From the NCBI GenBank assembly GCA_015661935.1, contig DQVD01000345.1, positions 1-11,582 of the forward strand: DNA of 11,582 nucleotides, written 5' to 3'. Position 1 is the first letter of the stretch; each line of letters begins with the position of its first letter. The notes under the pieces were generated by a model, which saw nothing but the letters and a program-made list of their open reading frames with translations, was not told the origin of the DNA and ran no database searches. Source of the DNA: Desulfocapsa sulfexigens. Lineage in GTDB: Bacteria > Desulfobacterota > Desulfobulbia > Desulfobulbales > Desulfocapsaceae. This document shows, one piece after another, positions 1-6,824 of the stretch. A program made the translations under genes and the position numbers.

Positions 1-55
1 CAGAAGCCAGAATAGTTAGCAGCCTGCGGCTGAAATAAGTACAGTTGGTTTCCAT
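1..55 (-). CDS. Possible start of a divergent gene, cut by the window edge
   Basis: An ATG at 55-53 on the minus strand opens a frame that stays open to base 1 and reads METNCTYFSRRLLTILAS. A purine-rich GGAAGG lies 9 bases upstream of this ATG, which is a good position for a Shine-Dalgarno site. The Arg-Arg followed by hydrophobic residues could begin a signal peptide or membrane segment, but too little is visible to say. A second ATG at 62-60 in another frame is also open, but it sits directly against the ribosome site. The competing reading is that the last codons of a plus-strand gene end at the TAA at 36-38. No function can be given. Confidence 0.3.
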   Translation of the reverse strand, partial: METNCTYFSRRLLTILAS

Positions 56-121
56 CTGGCATCCCCTTCCGGGAATGATTCACACAGAAACTTTGTTTTT
101 TCCGATACATAAATACCCATG

Positions 122-135
122 AATATCAGGATATT
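122..135. repeat. Perfect 6-2-6 inverted repeat upstream of the SNF2 gene
   Basis: AATATC and GATATT flank a two-base centre (AG). The right arm overlaps the candidate -35 box at 134-139. A short perfect dyad on a -35 element is the usual geometry of a repressor operator, so control of the helicase gene is possible. A 12-bp AT-rich dyad can also arise by chance. Confidence 0.3.
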
Positions 136-162
136 GTAAGGTTAAAACGTATATGCTATTGT
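134..162 (+). promoter_or_regulatory. Candidate sigma-70-type promoter for the SNF2 helicase gene
   Basis: TTGTAA at 134-139 and TATTGT at 157-162 are separated by exactly 17 bases. Each matches the sigma-70 consensus at 4 of 6 positions. Transcription would begin near 169, giving a leader of about 35 bases. This is the best-spaced pair in the upstream region, but the boxes are weak. Confidence 0.35.
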
Positions 163-204
163 TAGCTTCAAACAAACTCTCAACAACACAGACGACACCT
201 CCAC

Positions 205-3200
205 ATGTATAATAATTCTTCAGAAACTATTCCACTGAAAACACCAGTCGATCTCCAGGTAACCCTGCGCCCCTGGTTTGATAATAAATGTCTGCAGGCA
301 GGCCTGAACCTGATCCGTGAAGGAAAAATCCACCACTTCTTTTTTTACCGCCATATTGCCGCGGGCCTTCTCGAAAACGCAAAACCACTATCCATTGTAT
401 TTGCGGCTACGCAAAGCATCAAACAGGGCTACACCCTTAAAGAACACTCCTGTTCATTCTGCGGGCGGAAAGCAGCAAAAAAACGCTGTTCCCACCTTGC
501 CGCACTTGCTATTCTCAGCATCACAGCAAGAGAAAACGATGAAAGGAATCTCTTTCCAATACCCCTTTATTTCGACAAAACAGGGTGGAATAAAATAGGA
601 ATTTTTTTGTATAGCTGGTTGAGCCGACAATCCGGTAAAACAATCAGCAATATCAGGAATGATGTTTTCCAGCTCAAAAAAGAGACAGAACAGGGGAGAA
701 TAACTGTAAGGATGCCGCTGAACATGGTATCACAATGGCAATCATTTTTTGTTGATGACACCCTGTCTCCTGAAGCAGAAGCCCTTGCTCATCTTCGAAA
801 AGATATAAAAGAACAAACTCTTACTGCCACCGAAGCCCAGCTGCTCTCCAGGAACAGTGAGAGTCGGGGCAGTAAATGCGACGCCTCAATCTGGATCTGG
901 ATCTGCCGCTACTTTGCCCTGCATAAAAATGGTGAGCTGCCAGTACTGCGCTATGACAATGTCAGGAAAACCCTTGCGCTTACGAAAAGGCTGGACGATG
1001 CCGGGTTTACTCTTATCCTTCCCAAAAACAGAACGTGGGATCTTCTTTCTTCCTTACGTGATTATGGTCTGAATGTACACTTTCTCCCACCCGCTCAGGA
1101 ATGCTTTCAGGTACAATTCCTTCCTTCTGGAGTGATGCAGGTCATCCCGTCACTCCGGTTCTCTGATAACAGCCTGATTCCCCGCAGTACACTGGAGCAA
1201 CAGAAAATAGGCTCACATTACTTTCTCCCGGACGAAGGCTTCCTGCCGGTTAAAAAACTGGATCAGAAAGGGGTTATTAAACACCCGGATAACAGCGGTC
1301 AGCTTAATCTTTTCGACTTTGCCCGGCGTTCACAGGAACAGACTCAAACATTTGTTGTTGAACCCGATCGTATCCATGAATTTCTGGAACAGAATAAGAG
1401 CGCGCTTCAACATCCTGCTAACAGTGTTGATCAGGATATTCTTGAGATCACCACAACAATGCTCCCGCAGGAACTGGTTATCGACAAATTCAGTGAAGAC
1501 AATGACTGGTGCTATCTCTCCTGCCATTATGGCATGGGGGATGCCACCATCAGCCTTGAAAATCTGCTTGAAGCAGCAACGGCAAAATCAGATTTTATTC
1601 CCGGTCAACAGTGGCTGCAGCTATCCGATACGCCACTTTCATGGCTTTATGACCTGCTTCCTGAACGCTTGATTCGTGGAAAAAATGGTGCAGAACATCT
1701 CCTGCGTTTACGTCACAGTGAATTCATGGCGCTCACAGGTCTTGTTCCGGAAGTTCGCAACAATGTCAGTAAAAAAGATTTCCGTAAACAACTGAGCCAG
1801 CTTCTTGACAGCGATTCGTGGAGTGATGACTCTCTGCTGCATGATTGCCCGAAGCACCTGCGGGATTACCAGCGAACCGGTTTTGCCTGGCTCAACAGCC
1901 TTTATCGTTTTGGATTTGGCGGGTTGCTGGCCGATGATATGGGCCTGGGAAAAACCCATCAGGGCCTTGCGCTGCTTGATTCCATCCAAAAGCAGAAACA
2001 GAATCAGAAGCAGAAAAAAACAGAGCAGTCTGCGCAGCTTATTATCTGCCCGGCATCCGTACTCTTTCACTGGAAAAACAAGATCGATGAGTTTTATCCA
2101 CAGATCAAGTACACCATTCACTACGGACCGGATAGAATAGTTGATGCGACAGTAAAGCCCGGCTTGTTGATTACCACCTATACGATTGCCAGAATAGATC
2201 AGGATATGCTGGCTGCAATTCCTTTTGATATCATCCTCCTCGATGAGATTCAAATTCTGAAAAACCACAAAACAGCTGTGCATAAAGCAGTAGCAATGCT
2301 GGACGCAAGAGTTAAAATCGGTCTCACCGGCACACCCGTCGAAAACTCGCTCACCGATCTTCATGCTCTTTTTTCTCTCTGTCTACCGGGGTTCTTTGGC
2401 AGCACAAAAACCTTTACCACAAATTTTCTGATTCCCATAAAAGAGTACCAAAACAAAGAAGTGGAAGAAAGACTGCGCCGTCTAATACATCCTTTTATCT
2501 TGCGAAGAGACAGAAAACAGGTGCTGACAGAACTTCCGGACCTTGCCATTGACAATAGAACCTGTGAACTGAGCAATATCCAAGTGAAACTCTATCGGGA
2601 AGCAGTTGATGAATCGCAGGAACTTCTTGATGATATGGAAAATGAAGAAGTGTCAATCAAATATATCAATATTCTGGCCATGCTCTCCCGCCTGAAACAA
2701 ATCTGCAATCACCCCTCTCTCCTCGAAAAAAGTACCGATGCAGAACAGTATGAGAGCGGTAAATGGAATCTTTTTATTGAGCTTCTTTCCGAATGTCTGG
2801 CAGCGAATCTCAAAATAGTGGTTTTTAGTCAGTACACTGGAATGCTGGATATTATCGAACATTACCTCAAACAGACGGGTATTGATTACGCATCCCTGCG
2901 GGGCAATATGGCAGTGACCAGACGGGAGAAAATGATTAAAAAGTTCAGTGATGATAAAGAGTGTAAAGTATTTTGTGCCAGCCTTCTGGCAGGAGGAACC
3001 GGTATTGATCTGGTTGCTGCCCAGGTTGTTATCCATTACGACCGCTGGTGGAATCCGGCAAAAGAAGCTCAGGCTACAGCACGGGTACATCGTATGGGAC
3101 AAAAACAGAAGGTACAGGTATTCCGTCTTATTACCATTGGCACTCTTGAGGAAAAAATTCACCTTCTGTTGAAACGTAAACAGGAAATGTCTAATTCCCT

Positions 3201-3276
3201 TATCAGTACAGATGAGAGCGGGGTTATTAAGAAGCTTGATCACAGTCAATTAAAAGAACTATTCAGACTTGATTAA
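205..3276 (+). CDS. SNF2-family ATP-dependent helicase/translocase with N-terminal SWIM-like zinc cluster
   Basis: This 1023-residue protein is a superfamily 2 double-stranded DNA translocase. The N-terminal part has a Cys/His cluster C83-x2-C86-x8-C95-x-H97 that resembles a SWIM zinc-binding element, although classical SWIM begins CxC rather than CxxC. Residues of about 110-545 match no domain I recognise. The SNF2 motor fills the C-terminal half: Walker A with K583 in ADDMGLGKT, motif II DEIQ at 680-683, motif III LTGTP at 707-711, the GGTGIDL motif near 930 and motif VI QATARVHRMGQ at 956-966. In motif VI the Asp usually found before the first Arg is Ala959. A Lys/Gln-rich insert (about 595-605) follows motif I. 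The C-terminus ends with a typical LKELFRL-type tail, so the gene looks complete. No Shine-Dalgarno sequence precedes the ATG; the bases there are pyrimidine-rich, yet no better in-frame start is seen. Bacterial members are usually linked to transcription or repair, but the specific role here is unknown. Confidence 0.9.
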   Translation: MYNNSSETIPLKTPVDLQVTLRPWFDNKCLQAGLNLIREGKIHHFFFYRHIAAGLLENAKPLSIVFAATQSIKQGYTLKEHSCSFCGRKAAKKRCSHLAALAILSITARENDERNLFPIPLYFDKTGWNKIGIFLYSWLSRQSGKTISNIRNDVFQLKKETEQGRITVRMPLNMVSQWQSFFVDDTLSPEAEALAHLRKDIKEQTLTATEAQLLSRNSESRGSKCDASIWIWICRYFALHKNGELPVLRYDNVRKTLALTKRLDDAGFTLILPKNRTWDLLSSLRDYGLNVHFLPPAQECFQVQFLPSGVMQVIPSLRFSDNSLIPRSTLEQQKIGSHYFLPDEGFLPVKKLDQKGVIKHPDNSGQLNLFDFARRSQEQTQTFVVEPDRIHEFLEQNKSALQHPANSVDQDILEITTTMLPQELVIDKFSEDNDWCYLSCHYGMGDATISLENLLEAATAKSDFIPGQQWLQLSDTPLSWLYDLLPERLIRGKNGAEHLLRLRHSEFMALTGLVPEVRNNVSKKDFRKQLSQLLDSDSWSDDSLLHDCPKHLRDYQRTGFAWLNSLYRFGFGGLLADDMGLGKTHQGLALLDSIQKQKQNQKQKKTEQSAQLIICPASVLFHWKNKIDEFYPQIKYTIHYGPDRIVDATVKPGLLITTYTIARIDQDMLAAIPFDIILLDEIQILKNHKTAVHKAVAMLDARVKIGLTGTPVENSLTDLHALFSLCLPGFFGSTKTFTTNFLIPIKEYQNKEVEERLRRLIHPFILRRDRKQVLTELPDLAIDNRTCELSNIQVKLYREAVDESQELLDDMENEEVSIKYINILAMLSRLKQICNHPSLLEKSTDAEQYESGKWNLFIELLSECLAANLKIVVFSQYTGMLDIIEHYLKQTGIDYASLRGNMAVTRREKMIKKFSDDKECKVFCASLLAGGTGIDLVAAQVVIHYDRWWNPAKEAQATARVHRMGQKQKVQVFRLITIGTLEEKIHLLLKRKQEMSNSLISTDESGVIKKLDHSQLKELFRLD

Positions 3277-3371
3277 TGAAGGTAGTTGACAGATTCATGC
3301 TTTCTCAGTAAACGAGTGTATAAAATAAAGCCTTTCACTATATACAATATCCCATCATTTAAGAAGAACTC
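3277..3371 (+). promoter_or_regulatory. Intergenic region with candidate promoter for the lysS–lolC/E–lolD operon
   Basis: A perfect TTGACA lies at 3286-3291, but the hexamer 17 bases downstream (TAAACG, 3309-3314) is a poor -10. Better -10-like sequences occur further on, TATAAA at 3319-3324 and TACAAT at 3343-3348, without a good -35 at the right distance. TGTATA (3317-3322) and TATACA (3341-3346) form a 6-bp inverted repeat with an inner AAAG/CTTT pair. A promoter here is likely, but its exact boxes cannot be fixed. No terminator is visible after the helicase gene, so read-through into lysS is possible. Purine-rich AAGAAG at 3361-3366 is the probable lysS ribosome site. Confidence 0.4.
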
Positions 3372-4904
3372 ATGAGCAAAGAAAATACCCAAGTATTAAA
3401 ACAACGTCGCGAAAAAGCAGATTTACTGGCTGGCCTGGGAGTCAACCTTTATAGTAACAGTTTCAAACCTGCAAACAGGGTTAAGGAACTCATCCCGAAA
3501 GGGGCTCATCTTGCCGCTGAAACCCAGGACGAAACCAACTACCCCTATTCTGTCGCCGGACGTATCATGTCCATGCGTAAATTTGGAAAAGCTGCTTTTT
3601 TTCACATTGCTGACAGCTCCGGCCGTATCCAGATCTATGTAAAAAAAGACCTGCTTGGTGATGAAGTATTTGCCGCCTTTAAAAAATGGGATATTGGCGA
3701 TATTGTCGGTATTGAAGGCAAGCTCTTTAAAACCAAGACCGAAGAACTGTCTGTTCTAGCCGATAAACTGGTGATGATATCCAAATCCCTCCGTCCTCTA
3801 CCTGAAAAGTTTCATGGGCTTACCGATGTGGAGACCAGGTATCGGCAACGCTATGTAGATCTGATTGTTACTCCCGAGATCCGCAATACCTTTATGAAAC
3901 GGGTGGAAATCATCCGCCTGATGCGTGAGTTTCTTTCAAACCGTGGATTTATGGAAGTTGAAACTCCCATGATGCATCCGATTCCTGGTGGTGCCACAGC
4001 AAAGCCTTTTAAAACGCATCACAATGCTCTCGACATGAAGCTGTACCTGCGGATTGCTCCGGAACTCTATCTGAAGCGACTTCTGGTAGGCGGGTTTGAG
4101 CGGGTTTTTGAGATTAATCGAAACTTTAGAAACGAAGGACTTTCCACACGCCATAATCCCGAGTTTACCATGCTGGAATTCTATCAGGCGTATGCCACCT
4201 ATCATGACCTTATGGATCTCACTGAAGAGATGATCTCCTGGCTCTCTGATGAGGTAAATGGCACCATGGAAATTGAGTATCAGGGGACTTCGGTAAATCT
4301 AGCTCCACCCTGGAAGCGCATGACCATGGATGAAGCGCTGATTGAAGTTGGAGGCCTTGATCCTTCTGATCTTGCTGATGACACTAAAGTATTGACTCTT
4401 GCGAAGGAAAAAGGAATCAAACTGGAAGAACAGGCAGGCCCGGGCAAAGCCAAGACTGAACTCTTTGAGCTCCTTGTGGAAGAGAAGCTGATTGATCCAA
4501 CCTTTATTACAGCTTATCCCACCGAAGTGTCACCACTTGCCAGAAGAAACGAGGAGAACCCTGAGGTTACAGACCGTTTTGAACTCTTTATCACTGGCCG
4601 GGAACTTGCCAATGCTTTTAGTGAATTGAACGATCCGGTCAATCAACGACAGCGTTTTGAAAAACAGATTGCTGAAAAAGGAGATGATGATGAAATCCAT
4701 CATGAACTTGATGAAGATTTTATCCGCGCCCTGGAATACGGCATGCCATCCGCTGCCGGAGAAGGTATAGGTATTGATCGTCTGGTGATGCTGCTTACAA
4801 ATGCTCCTTCCATCCGTGACGTTATCCTCTTCCCGCATTTGAAGGCTGAGGTAAAACAGCAGACCAAAAAAAACAAAAAGACAAGCAACACAGATAATGT
4901 TTGA
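3372..4904 (+). CDS. lysS: Lysyl-tRNA synthetase, class II
   Basis: The enzyme charges tRNA-Lys with lysine in an ATP-dependent cytoplasmic reaction. The 510 residues match the usual size of bacterial class II LysRS. The N-terminal anticodon-binding OB fold covers about residues 57-145 (YSVAGRIMSMRKFGKAAFFH and following). Class II motif 1 ends at P199 in MEVETPM. Motif 2 is FRNEG with R253 and E255, followed by STRHNPEFTMLEFY. Motif 3 is GIGIDR with R470. The C-terminus carries a Lys-rich tail after the conserved DVILFP segment. The ATG at 3372 has AAGAAG just upstream. The stop codon lies inside the next gene (8-bp overlap with lolC/E), so the two are co-transcribed and probably translationally coupled. 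No key residue is missing. The same lysS–lol linkage is, as I recall it, seen in Geobacter-like genomes. Confidence 0.97.
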   Translation: MSKENTQVLKQRREKADLLAGLGVNLYSNSFKPANRVKELIPKGAHLAAETQDETNYPYSVAGRIMSMRKFGKAAFFHIADSSGRIQIYVKKDLLGDEVFAAFKKWDIGDIVGIEGKLFKTKTEELSVLADKLVMISKSLRPLPEKFHGLTDVETRYRQRYVDLIVTPEIRNTFMKRVEIIRLMREFLSNRGFMEVETPMMHPIPGGATAKPFKTHHNALDMKLYLRIAPELYLKRLLVGGFERVFEINRNFRNEGLSTRHNPEFTMLEFYQAYATYHDLMDLTEEMISWLSDEVNGTMEIEYQGTSVNLAPPWKRMTMDEALIEVGGLDPSDLADDTKVLTLAKEKGIKLEEQAGPGKAKTELFELLVEEKLIDPTFITAYPTEVSPLARRNEENPEVTDRFELFITGRELANAFSELNDPVNQRQRFEKQIAEKGDDDEIHHELDEDFIRALEYGMPSAAGEGIGIDRLVMLLTNAPSIRDVILFPHLKAEVKQQTKKNKKTSNTDNV

Positions 4905-6123
4905 ATGGTTCATAAGTTTCCGCTATCTGCGGGCTCGCCATAAGCAGAGGTTCATTTCACTTATCTCGCTTATCTCAGTCGCCGGCATTACCATGGGTGT
5001 TATGGCGCTCATCGTGGTGCTGGCCGTCTATTCCGGTTTTACAAACGGCTTGCGTGACCAAATTCTTGGTATCAATTCCCATATTATTGTTCAGCGTTTG
5101 GGAGGCATTATGCCCGAATATACCCTTACTCGTGATAGAATCATGACCGTTTCTGATGTCACGGGCGCCACTCCTTATCTCTACGCCCAGACACTGCTCA
5201 GCGGCCCTCGGGGTGGTACTGGAGTGGTGCTTCGAGGAATTGATCCCGCGACTGCGCGAGGTGTAATTGCACTGCCTGAGCAGATGATCGAAGGGAGCGT
5301 GGAAGGCTTGATTCAGGATAAAGATGCCAGGATTCCCAATATCATTTTAGGCATTGCCATGGCAGCCGATCTTCATGTGTCCGTGGGGGATAAAATTCGA
5401 CTTATCTCTCCTTCCGGCCCGCTCACACCCATGGGAGTAATCCCCAGGATCAAAACCTGCCGTGTATCCGGAATTTTTGAATCGGGTATGTATGAGTATG
5501 ACTCAACCATTGCTTATATGCATATTCCAGCTGTTCAGAATTTTCTGGAAAGCGGTGATGTGGCGCATGGAATTGAGGTTACAGTGAAAGAAAAAGAATT
5601 GAACCGCGCCGATCGGGTGGGCAGGCGAATCGTTGAGCTTCTTGGAGGCGGATTTGTCGCAAAAGACTGGATGTCCATGAACCGTAATCTCTTTGCTGCC
5701 TTTAAACTTGAAAAAATCGGGATGTTTATCTGTGTTGCACTCATCATTTTGGTTGCCGCGCTGAATATCATCTCAGCCCTGATCATGGTGGTCATGGAAA
5801 AAGAGAAGGATATTGCCATCTTAAAATCCATGGGTACCACTTCAAAATCCATCATGAAGATATTCTTTAATCAGGGGCTTATTATCGGATTATCCGGCAC
5901 CTTCCTTGGTGTTGTCGGCGGCCTTGGTTTGTGCGAGCTTCTGTCACGTTATAAATTTATAGAACTGCCCTCCAATGTGTATCCCATGAATACTTTGCCC
6001 ATAAAAGTATTGCCCATGGATGTTACCATTATTGCGGTGTCAGCCATTGTTATCACACTCTCTGCCACCATTTATCCTTCCTGGAAAGCCTCTCAGGTGA
6101 AGCCGGCTGAGGTTCTTTCATGA
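4897..6123 (+). CDS. lolC: Lipoprotein-releasing ABC transporter permease, LolC/LolE family
   Basis: This is an inner-membrane subunit of the Lol system, which extracts mature lipoproteins from the inner membrane and passes them to LolA for transport to the outer membrane. The 408 residues show the family layout: a conserved start (FEWFISFRYLRARHKQRFIS), a first membrane helix at about 22-46, a periplasmic domain at about 47-270, then three helices at about 274-299, 322-350 and 374-394. The cytoplasmic segment after helix 2 (MEKEKDIAILKSMG, 300-313) is the FtsX-type coupling region that contacts the ATPase. The gene overlaps lysS by 8 bp and lolD by 4 bp (ATGA). No strong ribosome site precedes the ATG, which fits coupling to lysS. 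Only one permease gene is present, so the working transporter may contain two copies of it; calling it LolC rather than LolE or LolF is by convention. Confidence 0.93.
   Translation: MFEWFISFRYLRARHKQRFISLISLISVAGITMGVMALIVVLAVYSGFTNGLRDQILGINSHIIVQRLGGIMPEYTLTRDRIMTVSDVTGATPYLYAQTLLSGPRGGTGVVLRGIDPATARGVIALPEQMIEGSVEGLIQDKDARIPNIILGIAMAADLHVSVGDKIRLISPSGPLTPMGVIPRIKTCRVSGIFESGMYEYDSTIAYMHIPAVQNFLESGDVAHGIEVTVKEKELNRADRVGRRIVELLGGGFVAKDWMSMNRNLFAAFKLEKIGMFICVALIILVAALNIISALIMVVMEKEKDIAILKSMGTTSKSIMKIFFNQGLIIGLSGTFLGVVGGLGLCELLSRYKFIELPSNVYPMNTLPIKVLPMDVTIIAVSAIVITLSATIYPSWKASQVKPAEVLS
6109..6112 (+). promoter_or_regulatory. Ribosome binding site of lolD inside lolC/E
   Basis: GAGG lies 7 bases before the lolD ATG at 6120, within the last codons of lolC/E. 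It supports this start and suggests balanced synthesis of permease and ATPase. Confidence 0.6.
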
Positions 6124-6824
6124 ATACTGATTCAAACCAGATCCCTCTGTTTACTGCCAGCAATCTGTGTAAGAGTTTTCATAGTGGTATCAAAAAAATT
6201 CAGATCCTGGATGGACTTGAGTTCAGTATTAACAAAGGTGAAATGATGGCGGTGGTCGGGGCATCCGGCTCAGGAAAAACAACTCTTCTTCAGATTCTTG
6301 GAACCCTGGACACCCCGGACAGCGGCGAGCTACTCTTTGAGGGAGACAACCTGACTGCCAAAAGTGATGGTGAACTTTCAAAGTTTCGTAACAAGTCTCT
6401 TGGCTTTATTTTCCAGTTCCACCATCTGCTGCCCGAATTTTCAGCCATTGAAAATGTTATGATGCCGGGCCTTATTGCAGGCAAAAAAAAGGATGAGATG
6501 GAGGAACCTGCCAGAAAATTACTTGAGCAGGTTGAACTCAGTCACCGAATCGAACATAGAGTAAATGAACTTTCCGGTGGTGAACAGCAGCGCACAGCTC
6601 TTGCACGTGCTCTTGTCATGAAGCCTTCACTGCTCCTTGCCGATGAACCCACGGGTAACCTTGATGCAAAATCCGGTAATCTTGTTTTTGAGCTGATTAA
6701 ATCTCTGTGCGGAGACCTTGGACTTGCTGCCATTATGGTAACTCACAATCAAAAACTGGCACGCCAGATGGATTCTATTTTTATCCTGGAAAACGCAGTT
6801 CTTACTCAGCAGTCACATTCATAA
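6120..6824 (+). CDS. lolD: Lipoprotein-releasing ABC transporter ATP-binding protein LolD
   Basis: LolD is the cytoplasmic ATPase that powers lipoprotein release by the LolC/E permease. In its 234 residues all ABC motifs are intact: Walker [10 protein letters not shown] with K53, Q-loop Q99 in [12 protein letters not shown], signature LSGGEQQR at 151-158, Walker B LLLADEP with D175 and E176, D-loop NLD at 180-182 and H-loop H209 in VTHNQ. The sequence belongs to the LolD/MacB/FtsE branch of importer-like exporters; the adjoining LolC/E-type gene, with which it shares ATGA, settles the assignment. The last 23 bases overlap the 3' end of the helicase gene on the opposite strand. As I recall, in Geobacter-like genomes bamA and lipid A genes follow lolD; here that continuation is absent. 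Confidence 0.95.
   Translation: MNTDSNQIPLFTASNLCKSFHSGIKKIQILDGLEFSINKGEMMAVVGASGSGKTTLLQILGTLDTPDSGELLFEGDNLTAKSDGELSKFRNKSLGFIFQFHHLLPEFSAIENVMMPGLIAGKKKDEMEEPARKLLEQVELSHRIEHRVNELSGGEQQRTALARALVMKPSLLLADEPTGNLDAKSGNLVFELIKSLCGDLGLAAIMVTHNQKLARQMDSIFILENAVLTQQSHS

Noticed and set aside
20..32. CAGCC-TGC-GGCTG hairpin near the left edge as a terminator
   Set aside because: The stem is 5 bp and no T-tract follows on either strand.
1708..2364. A 218-codon open frame on the minus strand inside the SNF2 gene
   Set aside because: It lies opposite the conserved helicase motifs I to III, shows no recognisable domain and is the antisense shadow of a strongly supported gene.
2653..3249. A 198-codon open frame on the minus strand inside the SNF2 gene
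   Set aside because: It is opposite helicase motifs IV to VI; its composition looks like antisense translation and it has no family signature.
205..3276. SNF2 helicase as part of a phage-defence island (DISARM- or Druantia-like)
   Set aside because: No methyltransferase, nuclease, DUF1998 or PLD partner is nearby; all neighbours are housekeeping genes.
3277..3371. T-box or lysine riboswitch ahead of lysS
   Set aside because: The gap is only 95 bases and lacks the conserved T-box sequence, a terminator, or room for a lysine aptamer.
4530..4913. A 127-codon minus-strand frame over the lysS 3' end
   Set aside because: Its hydrophobic start is the complement of the Lys-rich tail of LysRS; lysS is certain here.
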